From contig NZ_JAGKSQ010000007.1 in assembly GCF_017939705.1 (NCBI RefSeq), positions 167,424 to 231,423 on the forward strand: DNA of 64,000 bases, written 5' to 3'. Origin of the DNA: Halalkalibacter suaedae (GTDB lineage Bacteria; Bacillota; Bacilli; Bacillales; Bacillaceae_D). A program made the position numbers and the translations under genes. The notes below the pieces were generated by a model. The model searched no databases and was not told where the DNA came from. It saw nothing but the letters and a program-made list of their open reading frames with translations. Every line of letters starts with the position of its first letter. Position 1 is the stretch's first letter. Below, piece after piece: positions 1-7,756 of the stretch.

Positions 1-87
1 GCGAATGCGCATTTCTTATCCACTCAAGAATTAACGATTCCATCATTAGAAAGCAAGCTAAACGAGAAGAATATGACACTGTATTAG
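1..87 (+). CDS. C-terminal end of an unidentified protein (partial)
   Basis: An open frame runs from the window edge to a TAG at 85-87, giving 28 residues ending in KLNEKNMTLY. The stop lies just before the ribosome-binding site of the uracil-DNA glycosylase gene, so the two are probably co-transcribed. The fragment is too short to identify; no family is claimed. It is listed because the frame is open, the composition is protein-like, and the spacing to the next gene is operon-like. Confidence 0.45.
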   Translation, partial: ANAHFLSTQELTIPSLESKLNEKNMTLY

Positions 88-102
88 GAAGGTGTGGGGA
101 AG

Positions 103-825
103 TTGACGTTACTACCAGATCAGATTCATGAATCCTGGGTTCCATTTTTAACAAAGGCTAGACAAGAGGAGATCGCCGAAATTGAACAAAAGATAGGCGA
201 TAACTACAATCCAACAGATCCAAGTGTTATTTTGCGCTTCCTCACCGTTAATTTGGATCAAGTCTCAGTTGTGTGGCTTGGACAAGACGTCTATCCGATG
301 GAGGGCGTTGCAACTGGTCGTGCCTTCGAGGTAGGGGGATTAGCGAGCTGGAATCGACCATTTCGTCAAGTTTCATTGAAGAATATTATTCGATTAATCC
401 ATAAAACAACAAATGATATTGCTAACTATGAAGAAATCAAATCATTTAAAGAGATTCAAAAGGAGCTCGAGGAAAAGAGATTTTCACTAGCCGCACCCAA
501 TAAGTGGTTTAATAAGCTGGAAGAACAGGGTGTCCTATTCTTAAATACCTCCTTTACTTGTGAGGTAGGTATACCAAATAGTCACAAGGATATTTGGGCC
601 AACTTTTCTCAAGCAGTGTTACAGTACATTTCAAACAGAAACCCAAACATTATCTGGTTCCTATGGGGGAAAGAAGCGATCTCGAATAAGCAATACATTA
701 AAGCTGGTATCTTTTATGAAAGTAGACATCCAATGATGTGTAGCTCAAAATATCCAGACGACTTCCTTAAATTCGAAGGGTTCAAGGCGACGAAAGAAAA
801 AATAGACTGGTTAGGAAATGTGTAA
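103..825 (+). CDS. Divergent family-1-like uracil-DNA glycosylase
   Basis: Probably removes uracil from DNA at the start of base-excision repair. The water-activating motif appears as GQDVYP near residue 60 (classical Ung has GQDPYH), followed by LKNI, LFLNTSFTCE (Ung LLLNTVLTV) and NSHK. The DNA-intercalation loop reads RHPMMCSS instead of HPSPLS. The catalytic Asp is kept, but the His after the Tyr and the Ser-Pro loop are changed, so substrate range may differ. Length (240 aa) fits the family. I chose TTG at 103 because AGGAAGG (86-92) is about 10 nt upstream; GTG at 94 would sit almost on that site. Confidence 0.72.
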   Translation: MTLLPDQIHESWVPFLTKARQEEIAEIEQKIGDNYNPTDPSVILRFLTVNLDQVSVVWLGQDVYPMEGVATGRAFEVGGLASWNRPFRQVSLKNIIRLIHKTTNDIANYEEIKSFKEIQKELEEKRFSLAAPNKWFNKLEEQGVLFLNTSFTCEVGIPNSHKDIWANFSQAVLQYISNRNPNIIWFLWGKEAISNKQYIKAGIFYESRHPMMCSSKYPDDFLKFEGFKATKEKIDWLGNV

Positions 826-874
826 CCGAAGGCAACCCCCAAAACGCTAATAAGTGTGTTCTAAAGACCTATGC

Positions 875-1050
875 GGACATATGATCCCTTAATTTCGGGT
901 AAACTCTCATTCTAGTATTTTAAAGGACATATGATCCGTTATTTCATATAAATCTTGAGAAAAAGACTGTTATGGAACCGAATAACGGATTGGATGTCCG
1001 ATCACTCCATTCTAACCCGCCCTTTTCATTGATTAGCGGATCATATGTCC
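875..1050. repeat. Four-site 176-bp intergenic element, copy 1
   Basis: Four copies of a GGACATATGATCCGTTATTT-like site: two forward (starting 875 and 925) and two inverted (GTCC ending 999 and 1050). Spacing is 50-51 bp within each pair, so the element is two-fold symmetric. The same layout and nearly the same length recur at 18047-18222 and 62374-62550. It fills most of the gap between the glycosylase gene and amtB. Confidence 0.8.
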
Positions 1051-1261
1051 GCAACTAACCATGTCACAGGATTACTAGCTCTCTTCTTCCCTTTCTCAAA
1101 AATCATCCCCCCTTTAAGACTCGATATTTAACCAAACCCTCTTTTTGACACCACCCAACCAATAAAAAAACAACCTAAACTATAGTTATCTGAAAATTCC
1201 GCTATCCATACTCTCCCTTTGAAGTAAGCCTTTTCAGCCCAAAAGCCGTAGTTAATTAGTA

Positions 1262-1278
1262 TGTAAGCTAATCTTACA
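1262..1278 (+). promoter_or_regulatory. TnrA/GlnR box upstream of amtB
   Basis: TGTAA-N7-TTACA is a perfect match to the TnrA/GlnR consensus TGTNAN7TNACA. Its centre (1270) is about 49 bp upstream of the start predicted from the -10 box TATAAT (1307-1312). That is close to where TnrA activates nrgAB in B. subtilis. The -35 position holds no TTGACA-like hexamer, as expected of an activator-dependent promoter. Confidence 0.85.
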
Positions 1279-1306
1279 ACAAGGTGGATTCAGAAAATTT
1301 AGAACG

Positions 1307-1312
1307 TATAAT
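1307..1312 (+). promoter_or_regulatory. -10 box of the amtB promoter
   Basis: TATAAT, with no recognisable -35 hexamer 17 bp upstream, behind the TnrA box at 1262-1278. Predicted start near 1319. Confidence 0.65.
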
Positions 1313-1380
1313 AAAGACTAACAAGAGATGTTAGCTTCTCTGACGCTGACATGTCTAACATTCGAGGGGAGAGATTTTAC

Positions 1381-2649
1381 ATGCCGGAATTAGCACTTAT
1401 GGATAACGTATGGATTATGATTTGTGCAGTACTTGTACTTTTTATGCAAGGTGGATTTATTCTTTTAGAAGCAGGTTCAACAAGAATGAAAAATGCTGGA
1501 CATATTGCTGGTAAAACAATTTTCACTTTAGGGATTGGCTCTCTGGTCTACTGGGCAGTTGGTTGGGGCTTTTCATATGGTGAAGGAAATGCCTTCATCG
1601 GATTATCAGATTTCTTCTTTGGAAACTATGAAACAGCAGATGAAGGATTAGTTGGTTCAGTTGATTTCTTCTTCCAAATGATGTTCGCACTCATTGCTTT
1701 AACAATTGCGTTTGGTGGATTTGCAGAACGTGCAAAGTTATCTGCTTATGTGATTTTCGCAGTTTTATTCTCAGCTTTTGTATACCCAGTTGTTGCTCAC
1801 TGGATTTGGGGTGGCGGTTGGATTTCAGAACTTGGTAAGCAGGATTTTGCAGGTTCAACGGTTGTGCATTTAACAGGGGCTGCAGCAGCACTTGCAGCGA
1901 CAATTCTATTAAAGCCGCGTCTTGGTAAATACAACAAAGACGGTTCATCAAATGATTTAGCTGGACATAACCAAGTATTCACAGCTCTTGGTGTATTGAT
2001 CCTATGGGTAGGTTGGTTTGGATTTAACGCAGGTAGTACATTAGGGGTAGCCGATGCATTCTTTGGTTATGTTGCTCTTAATACGCAATTAGGTGCAGCT
2101 GGTGGTGCTGTCGCAGCATTATTTATTGCTTGGGCACTTACAGGGAAATCAGATGTTCCAACAATGTTAAATGGAGCATTAGCAGGTCTTGTAGCAATCA
2201 CTGCATCTTGTGCATTCGTAGCACCTTGGGCAGCGGTCGTTATCGGTCTTGTTGGTGGATTAATCGTATTCTTCAGTATGAAATTATTTGACAAAGCTAG
2301 AATTGATGATCCAATCTTCGCATTATCTGTTCATGGTGTTGCAGGGGTTTGGGGTACAATTTCAACAGGTTTCTTCGCAACTCCAGAATTGTCTGAAATG
2401 GTTGCTGGTCGTCCGGGATTATTCTACGGTGGTGGTTTTACACAGCTTGGGGTTCAGATCATCAGTGTTGTAGCAGTAGCGGTTTTCGCTTTCGTTGTAT
2501 CTTACATTCTATTAAAAATTACAAGTGCAATCACTGGCGGTCTTCGTGTATCTGAAGAAGAAGAGATTGTTGGTCTAGACCTTAGTGAGCACGGTAGCTA
2601 TGGTTATCCTGAAAGCATGCCAGGTCAAGACACAAAGACAGGCGCATAA
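1381..2649 (+). CDS. amtB: Ammonium transporter (Amt/NrgA family)
   Basis: Trimeric membrane channel for ammonium uptake under nitrogen limitation. The 422-residue protein is almost wholly hydrophobic, with about 11 transmembrane segments. It carries FMQGGFILLEAGSTR near the N terminus, FGGFAERAK, HLTGAAAALAA and a C-terminal SVHGVAGVWG segment with the pore-type His. ATG at 1381 is preceded by GAGGGGAGAG; an upstream in-frame ATG at 1351 lacks such a site. No glnK/nrgB gene follows; the next gene, 4 nt on, is a DUF294 nucleotidyltransferase. Control by a TnrA-type activator is inferred from the box at 1262-1278. Confidence 0.95.
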   Translation: MPELALMDNVWIMICAVLVLFMQGGFILLEAGSTRMKNAGHIAGKTIFTLGIGSLVYWAVGWGFSYGEGNAFIGLSDFFFGNYETADEGLVGSVDFFFQMMFALIALTIAFGGFAERAKLSAYVIFAVLFSAFVYPVVAHWIWGGGWISELGKQDFAGSTVVHLTGAAAALAATILLKPRLGKYNKDGSSNDLAGHNQVFTALGVLILWVGWFGFNAGSTLGVADAFFGYVALNTQLGAAGGAVAALFIAWALTGKSDVPTMLNGALAGLVAITASCAFVAPWAAVVIGLVGGLIVFFSMKLFDKARIDDPIFALSVHGVAGVWGTISTGFFATPELSEMVAGRPGLFYGGGFTQLGVQIISVVAVAVFAFVVSYILLKITSAITGGLRVSEEEEIVGLDLSEHGSYGYPESMPGQDTKTGA

Positions 2650-2652
2650 GAA

Positions 2653-3669
2653 ATGAGAGAGGCAAAGGATTATACTACCTACGGAGATCAAGAGTGGAAT
2701 AAACGTTATCAAGAACTTTATGAAGAACGTCTAAGCGTCATTCATGATCGGGAGCATACCTCGGCCTCATTGCAAAAAAGTCATGATCTATTGATAAAGA
2801 AAGCGGTATGTCTCGCTCTTAAAAAGACTGAAAGTGAGTGGGGAACAGCTCCCACTCACTTTGCTTTCTTTTTAATGGGTAGCGGTGCAAGGCTTGAGCA
2901 ATCGTTTTGGAGTGATCAGGATCATGGAATCATATTTGAAAGTTCGGGTGCAGAAGAGGAAGAATCTTATTTTCTTCATGTCGGGAAAGAAATTGTCTAT
3001 GCACTGAAACGAGTAGGGTACGAACCTTGTGATGGGAAAGTAATGGCGTCTAACCCAAAATGGTGTCGCTCGTACGATCAATGGGAAAAGCAAATCAAAG
3101 GCTGGTTAAAAGACAACAAATGGGAGACCTTGCGTTATACCCTTACCTTTTTTGATTCAAGGACTCTTATCGGAGATCCGGAGCTGCTTGAACGACTTAA
3201 GCGACTTTTATTTAATGCAGTTGACATGGAACCATATTTACTCGAACGTTTTACTGAAAACACAGGCAGGCTTCGCAAGGGAGTAGGTCTCTTCAATCAA
3301 TTATTGGTTGAAACAAAAGGAAAGCAGCAAGGCAAGTTTGATTTTAAACAGACGGTATTGTTTCCATATGTAAATGGTTTACGATTACTCGCAATTGAGC
3401 AGCATATTTATGCATCTTCAACGATTGAGAGATTCGAGCAATTACCTGAAAAATATCATCATATTAAGAAATTAAAGCCTTCATTTGAAAAGTTACTTGA
3501 AAAGCGAGTTGACTGGCAGAAGGACGTACAAAGCTATGAGCATGTTCATCATCTTGCTTTGGATCAATTAAGTCAGTCTGAAAAGAAGCAATTAAAAGAA
3601 TGGATCAAAGAAGGACATCAGCTCTATCAAGATATTGAGAGAATCTTCAAGAAAGGTGAATCCACATGA
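2653..3669 (+). CDS. DUF294-type putative nucleotidyltransferase (GlnD-related fold)
   Basis: Has the nucleotidyltransferase signature GSGARLEQ...SDQDHG near residues 76-92, where the Asp pair would bind metal, followed by a helical C-terminal region (about residues 190-330). This matches the DUF294 / DUF294_C architecture related to the GlnD uridylyltransferase domain. It starts 4 nt after amtB and overlaps the exonuclease gene by 4 nt, so the three are one transcription unit. No CBS or ACT domain is visible. Substrate unknown; its place beside an ammonium channel that lacks GlnK makes a nitrogen-signalling role possible, but this is inference. Confidence 0.75.
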   Translation: MREAKDYTTYGDQEWNKRYQELYEERLSVIHDREHTSASLQKSHDLLIKKAVCLALKKTESEWGTAPTHFAFFLMGSGARLEQSFWSDQDHGIIFESSGAEEEESYFLHVGKEIVYALKRVGYEPCDGKVMASNPKWCRSYDQWEKQIKGWLKDNKWETLRYTLTFFDSRTLIGDPELLERLKRLLFNAVDMEPYLLERFTENTGRLRKGVGLFNQLLVETKGKQQGKFDFKQTVLFPYVNGLRLLAIEQHIYASSTIERFEQLPEKYHHIKKLKPSFEKLLEKRVDWQKDVQSYEHVHHLALDQLSQSEKKQLKEWIKEGHQLYQDIERIFKKGEST

Positions 3670-4415
3670 TCATGAATAACATGGTTCAATTGGTAAAGCA
3701 GCTATCAGGAAAATTGAGTCCAAATGTCTACACGTCACTTCAGCAGAAGTCTGGTGCAGCTAGGCTATCACAGCTCCGTCAAATTCAACGTGAATTAAAG
3801 CAGGAAGACATCCTAGATAGTCCTCTTACTGAACTACCATTTGTTATTTTTGATTTAGAGACGAGTGGGTTTTATCCAGATAAGGGAGATTGTATTCTTT
3901 CAATAGGTGCCGTGAAGATGAAAGGTGAGCAAATTCTCGATGAAGAAACTTACTATTCCACCGTTCACTGTCTCAATCCTTCAGAAGAGATTCTCGAATT
4001 AACAGGACTCACTTCGGAGGAACTTGAGCAATCTCCAGCTTTAGAGGATGTGCTTGGTGATTTCTATAAATATATCGGGAAATCGACCTTAGTTGCCCAC
4101 CATGCTAGTCATGAAAAGAAATTTATGTCCCATGCGACATGGCAAACATTGCGTGCGACATTTCAGCATCGAATCATTGATACTTCTTTTTTAACGAAGG
4201 TTGTCCATCCAGAATTAAAATTGGTCACGCTCGATGAGTGCTGCGAACATTATGAGATTCCTATTTCTATTCGTCATCATGCGAAAGAGGACGCAATGGT
4301 GACGGCACAGCTATGGCAAAAGAACATTCAACTGGCAAAGGAATTAGGGTTCGAAACATTAAGAGATGTCTACACATATTTAGCGAAAGGACATCAAGCG
4401 GGCTCAACCCAATAA
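3666..4415 (+). CDS. DEDDh 3'-5' exonuclease (DnaQ/PolC-epsilon family)
   Basis: Exo I motif FDLETSG near residue 62 gives the metal-binding Asp and Glu, and Exo III motif HHAKEDA near residue 203 gives the His and Asp. Exo II reads HHASHEKKF where the family usually has HNxxFD, so the usual Asp is replaced by Glu. The first ~55 residues are an extra helical segment. It overlaps the DUF294 gene by ATGA and is 26 nt upstream of the MerR-type regulator. DNA or RNA trimming is likely; a specific role in this operon is not evident. Confidence 0.8.
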   Translation: MIMNNMVQLVKQLSGKLSPNVYTSLQQKSGAARLSQLRQIQRELKQEDILDSPLTELPFVIFDLETSGFYPDKGDCILSIGAVKMKGEQILDEETYYSTVHCLNPSEEILELTGLTSEELEQSPALEDVLGDFYKYIGKSTLVAHHASHEKKFMSHATWQTLRATFQHRIIDTSFLTKVVHPELKLVTLDECCEHYEIPISIRHHAKEDAMVTAQLWQKNIQLAKELGFETLRDVYTYLAKGHQAGSTQ

Positions 4416-4441
4416 AAATACAAATCGAAGGAGGGGCGGAA

Positions 4442-4717
4442 GTGAAGTCAAATATTCCTCGCAGACAAGCATGTTTACCCATCAGAGTTGTGATGGAAAT
4501 GACGAACTTGACAGCCCGACAAATTCGGTATTATGAAGAGCACGGGTTGGTGAAGCCGAGTCGTAACGATGGAAATCAGCGGATGTTTTCGTTGGAGGAT
4601 ATCGAAAAGTTTTTGGAAATAAAGGCTTTAATCAAACAAGGTGTGAACATAGCCGGGGTCAAAGCAATTTTTGCTTCTCGTCAAAAAGAAAAGGGGTCTG
4701 ACCAACAACATGGTTAG
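4442..4717 (+). CDS. GlnR/TnrA-type MerR family nitrogen regulator
   Basis: A 91-residue protein that is nearly all MerR winged-helix domain. ARQIRYYEEHGLVKPSR and the IKALIKQGVNIAGVKAI segment resemble GlnR and TnrA closely. The long GlnR C-terminal tail is absent and only about 10 charged residues follow the domain, so it is nearer TnrA in length. GTG at 4442 has GGAGGGG upstream; the longer in-frame extension reads back through the exonuclease gene. Being the last gene of an amtB operon whose promoter has a perfect TnrA box suggests a feedback loop. Whether it is the cell's TnrA, a GlnR paralogue or a third member cannot be settled here. Confidence 0.8.
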   Translation: MKSNIPRRQACLPIRVVMEMTNLTARQIRYYEEHGLVKPSRNDGNQRMFSLEDIEKFLEIKALIKQGVNIAGVKAIFASRQKEKGSDQQHG

Positions 4718-4727
4718 TCCTTTTTTT
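4695..4727 (+). terminator. Rho-independent terminator after the amtB operon
   Basis: GGTCTGACC pairs with GGTTAGTCC (one mismatch, one G-U) and is followed by seven T. The stop codon of the MerR gene lies inside the hairpin. Confidence 0.7.
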
Positions 4728-4772
4728 CTGTGCTACTATAGAGGGAAATGAGAGGCGAGGAGGTTCACTGTT

Positions 4773-5042
4773 TTGAACATACCAGCAAAACAAATTGTTG
4801 AGCAATTAGAAGAGCAGCTCGAATATTTAAAAAGAGCGATTGATGACAATCAGTCAGGACTTGTAAAAGAAAAGGCGGCTGTCATTGAAGCTTATTGTCA
4901 GCTGTTAAAAGGTACGAACGCGGGTCGAGTGGAACAAAAGGAAGTCATAACTCAACCGGTCCGACCGATTGCACAAGTGCAATCCTATCAAGGTCAAGAG
5001 GAAGCGGTTGTGCCACCAAAGTCAAGCTTACTTGATTTCTAA
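4773..5042 (+). CDS. ywdI: YwdI family protein (DUF5327)
   Basis: An 89-residue protein with a helical N-terminal half (IPAKQIVEQLEEQLEYLKRAI) and a Pro/Gln/Val-rich tail ending SLLDF. It matches the B. subtilis YwdI family in size and in its place before ywdK and gerQ. Start is TTG at 4773, nine nt after GGAGG (4759-4763). Function unknown; no membrane segment or catalytic motif is visible. Confidence 0.7.
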   Translation: MNIPAKQIVEQLEEQLEYLKRAIDDNQSGLVKEKAAVIEAYCQLLKGTNAGRVEQKEVITQPVRPIAQVQSYQGQEEAVVPPKSSLLDF

Positions 5043-5087
5043 AAGAGTATTTCATTTTGAATAGTAGGTACATAAGGAGTGAAGAAC

Positions 5088-5456
5088 GTGGCAAAGATTT
5101 TTTTATTAATTGGGTGTATTGTTATGGGATTATCTGTCGTGATTGGTGCATTTGGAGCACACGGTCTTGAATCAAGATTGTCCGAGAAAATGATGAAGAA
5201 TTATCAAACAGGCGTTCAATACCATATGATACATGGAATTGGCTTGTTGACTGTCGGTATTATTGCAATGAAAGTAACAAATTCAGCATTATTAAATGGA
5301 GCCGGCTGGAGCTTTTTAATTGGAATTATCTTATTCTCAGGAAGTCTCTACGTGATGGCACTCACAGGCATAACGAAGCTCGGAGCTATTACACCAATTG
5401 GTGGATTAGCTTTCATCGTTGGGTGGGTATTATTAGCGATTGCGGTTATTAAATAA
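5088..5456 (+). CDS. ywdK: YwdK, DUF423 membrane protein
   Basis: A 122-residue four-helix membrane protein with the DUF423 signature GAFGAHGLE near residue 20 and GxQYHMIHGIGLL. GTG at 5088 is nine nt after AAGGAG (5074-5079); an upstream in-frame GTG at 5079 overlaps that site. Molecular function is not established for the family. It ends at a bidirectional terminator shared with convergent gerQ. Confidence 0.85.
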   Translation: MAKIFLLIGCIVMGLSVVIGAFGAHGLESRLSEKMMKNYQTGVQYHMIHGIGLLTVGIIAMKVTNSALLNGAGWSFLIGIILFSGSLYVMALTGITKLGAITPIGGLAFIVGWVLLAIAVIK

Positions 5457-5460
5457 AAGG

Positions 5461-5488
5461 AAGCGAGGGGATCATCCCCTCGCTTTTT
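5461..5488. terminator. Bidirectional terminator between ywdK and gerQ
   Basis: GCGAGGGG-ATCAT-CCCCTCGC with T-rich flanks on both strands, between two convergent genes. Confidence 0.9.
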
Positions 5489-5499
5489 GCTAAGTATTT

Positions 5500-6024
5500 T
5501 TATTCCTGCCCTTGTCTAGGCGGATATTGTGTTAATTGGAAGGGTGTTGACCCGCCATATGAATAATCATAATCAATTGGCTCATCAAACTCAACGTAAT
5601 CAAGATTGACCATCAAAAGAAGATAGTGAGTTTGATCCTGAAGATCACCAACAACAATATGGTCGCGACCAGCTTCCTCAACAACTCCTCTAAAGATTTT
5701 GGCATTCCACTCTGAGTTGTTTTCAAATGTCATATAAAACGAGGCTACTTTACCTCGGTTAAGTCTTAAAATGTTTTCAATGTAGGATTGTTCAAGTGGC
5801 AGCATATCTTGCCCACCTAATTGAGGCTGCTGATAGCCAGGTACTGGCCCTCCTAAAGGTGGGTATTGCTGTGCTTGCACAAATCCAGGTGTTTGATAGG
5901 CCTGAGAAGAGTAATAAGGTACACTTCCCTGTGTCTGTGAAGTTGGTGCTTGTGTCTGAGCTTGTGGCTGTGCCTGACCTGCTTGCGTTTGCCCATATTG
6001 TGGATACCATTGTTGTTGATTCAT
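5500..6024 (-). CDS. gerQ: Spore coat protein GerQ
   Basis: Spore coat protein needed for CwlJ placement and calcium-dipicolinate-triggered germination. The N-terminal ~70 residues are rich in Gln, Tyr and Pro (repeated QAQ/QTQ), fitting a transglutaminase-crosslinked coat protein. The C-terminal ~100 residues are the conserved GerQ domain (EQSYIENILRLNRGK...HYLLLMVNLDYVEFDEP). Length is 174 aa. The upstream AAAAGGGGCGATC gives a good ribosome-binding site. It lies downstream of cwlJ on the same strand, so both partners are probably made together in the mother cell. Confidence 0.93.
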   Translation of the reverse strand: MNQQQWYPQYGQTQAGQAQPQAQTQAPTSQTQGSVPYYSSQAYQTPGFVQAQQYPPLGGPVPGYQQPQLGGQDMLPLEQSYIENILRLNRGKVASFYMTFENNSEWNAKIFRGVVEEAGRDHIVVGDLQDQTHYLLLMVNLDYVEFDEPIDYDYSYGGSTPFQLTQYPPRQGQE

Positions 6025-6121
6025 GCTGATCGCCCCTTTTTTTTAAAAGTGATTAAGTACTAAAATAGAGGGCTGTGCTCCTTACAGTTAAGTGCAAAGA
6101 GCCGAGCCGTCTTTTCTCACA

Positions 6122-6553
6122 TTAGTAAGTTCTAAAAACATCAGGACATTCTGAAGCGAGTGGGCTGTAGAAGCAATGTGCTTTATAACGCCCGGTATTC
6201 CATTGTCCCCACCACTGGGCAGGGCAAGTTCCTTCAGGTCTGAAAAACCATAGTGAATTCTCCGCCGGATGAAATCTTTCACCATCAATCACACGTTTGG
6301 CTAACCGTTTATCGCGCTCTCTTGCGTGTTGGTAAAAGTAACTTTTCTGAACGGCTTCAAAGCCACCGGGTGACTGGAACGCCATATTAGGTACAGAGTT
6401 CACATTTTCAAAATCTAAGCAACGTGTACGTACGCGATTGACCATTACATTTCCTGCCGTAAGCATACCGAGTTCACCATCACCCTCAGCTTCGGCACGC
6501 ATCAGCCTTGCCAGCATATCAACATCACTTGATGAAACATTTATAACAGCCAT
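6122..6553 (-). CDS. cwlJ: Cell wall hydrolase CwlJ
   Basis: Spore-cortex lytic enzyme acting in germination. The 143-residue protein is a single Hydrolase_2 domain: ARLMRAEAEGDGELGMLTAGNVMVNR carries the putative catalytic Glu near residue 19, and the C-terminal part has PAENSLWFFRPEG, CPAQWWGQ and HCFYSP. No signal peptide, as known for CwlJ, which enters the coat from the mother cell. A strong AGGAGGTGA precedes the start. gerQ lies 97 nt downstream. Confidence 0.94.
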   Translation of the reverse strand: MAVINVSSSDVDMLARLMRAEAEGDGELGMLTAGNVMVNRVRTRCLDFENVNSVPNMAFQSPGGFEAVQKSYFYQHARERDKRLAKRVIDGERFHPAENSLWFFRPEGTCPAQWWGQWNTGRYKAHCFYSPLASECPDVFRTY

Positions 6554-6668
6554 CCGTTCACCTCCTAATCAAAGTTGAAAATCTTAGTTGTTTTTAAGTA
6601 TGACGTAGGCTGTGCAGTTACTTCACTATATGTGCCCAGTGAAGCGTGTATGATAGTTATTTTTAAAA

Positions 6669-6711
6669 AAATAACCCCCTCTTCCTATATAGAATAGGAA
6701 AAGGAGGTTAT
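6669..6711 (-). terminator. Terminator after hemQ
   Basis: Long stem (AATAACC..CCTAT pairing with ATAGG..GGTTAT) immediately after the hemQ stop; the minus strand continues into seven T. Confidence 0.85.
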
Positions 6712-6714
6712 GAA

Positions 6715-7464
6715 TTAGATCTGGAAATAGCTTGCTACATGGTCAGTATCGAGTAAATTTCCTACGTAAAAGGAACCGAATTCCCCGTAACGTGCAGATA
6801 CTTCATCGAAACGCATCTCATAAACGAGCTTTTTAAATTGGAGCACATCATCCGCGAATAAAGTAACGCCCCATTCCCAATCATCAAAGCCAACAGAGCC
6901 GGTAATGATTTGTTTTACCTTCCCTGCATACGTTCGCCCGATCATCCCGTGACTACGCATAAGGGAACGACGGTCTTCCATTGGGAGCATGTACCAGTTG
7001 TCATTCCCCTCGCGTCGCTTGTCCATTGGGTAAAAGCAAACATGATTAGACTTAGGTAGTGTCGGGTAAAGTCTACTACGAACATGAGGATTTTGATACG
7101 GATCCTCATCGCTTTCGCCAGCCATATAATTACTTAACTCAACGACAGAAACATAGGAATAGGTTGGGATTGTAAATTCTGCTAGCTTTGATTTATTAAA
7201 AGCATTCTCAATTTCATTAAGCTCTTCCATTGTTGGGCGCAAAATCATCATCATAAAATCTGCCTTTTGGCCAACAATCGAATAAAGAGCATGGCTTCCG
7301 TTTTCACTTGCTTCGGTTTCTTGCCATAAACCGATCATTGAGTTGAACTCGTCCAATATTTGGTTGCGTTCCTCGTTCGAAATAGATTTCCATGCAGGCC
7401 AATTCATTGTACGAAAATCATGTAGGCAATACCATCCGTCTAGCGTTACTGCAGCTTCACTCAT
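6715..7464 (-). CDS. hemQ: Coproheme decarboxylase HemQ
   Basis: Converts coproheme III to haem b, the last step of the coproporphyrin-dependent pathway of Gram-positive bacteria. The 249-residue chlorite-dismutase-fold protein contains [20 protein letters not shown] (catalytic Tyr region, residues ~135-155) and [18 protein letters not shown] (haem-binding His). [15 protein letters not shown] is also typical. The start at 7464 is chosen because GAGGAGT lies about 10 nt upstream; an ATG six codons earlier overlaps that site. Divergent from pta, with a 292-bp gap that holds the pta promoter. Confidence 0.95.
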   Translation of the reverse strand: MSEAAVTLDGWYCLHDFRTMNWPAWKSISNEERNQILDEFNSMIGLWQETEASENGSHALYSIVGQKADFMMMILRPTMEELNEIENAFNKSKLAEFTIPTYSYVSVVELSNYMAGESDEDPYQNPHVRSRLYPTLPKSNHVCFYPMDKRREGNDNWYMLPMEDRRSLMRSHGMIGRTYAGKVKQIITGSVGFDDWEWGVTLFADDVLQFKKLVYEMRFDEVSARYGEFGSFYVGNLLDTDHVASYFQI

Positions 7465-7616
7465 TTTTTGTCCACTCCTCATTTAGGGTCAATTACCCTT
7501 AATATACCATAACTAAAGTGAGACTTAAAATGATGAGCGATTCTGACACATAAGGTTCAAAGCTTTGGTCATCCTAAAAAACGACGGAATGAAGAAATAA
7601 TGAGATATAGAGCGTC

Positions 7617-7630
7617 TGAAAGCGTAATCA
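7617..7630 (+). promoter_or_regulatory. cre site (CcpA) upstream of pta
   Basis: The 14-mer from 7617 matches the cre core TGNAARCGNWWWCA at every position. A candidate promoter lies downstream with TTGACA at 7666-7671 and a weak -10 near 7687-7693. The cre centre is about 75 bp upstream of the inferred start, an activator-type position. CcpA activates pta in B. subtilis during overflow metabolism. Confidence 0.75.
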
Positions 7631-7756
7631 GAAAGATTTTTTCAAAAATTGAAACTTTAACGAACTTGACAAAGATGGTTCCTTTTTACTACAGAGAAGA
7701 GTATTCTTATTATAAAGATAAATTAGAGAACGAAAAGGATATGAGGAGGAATTGAC

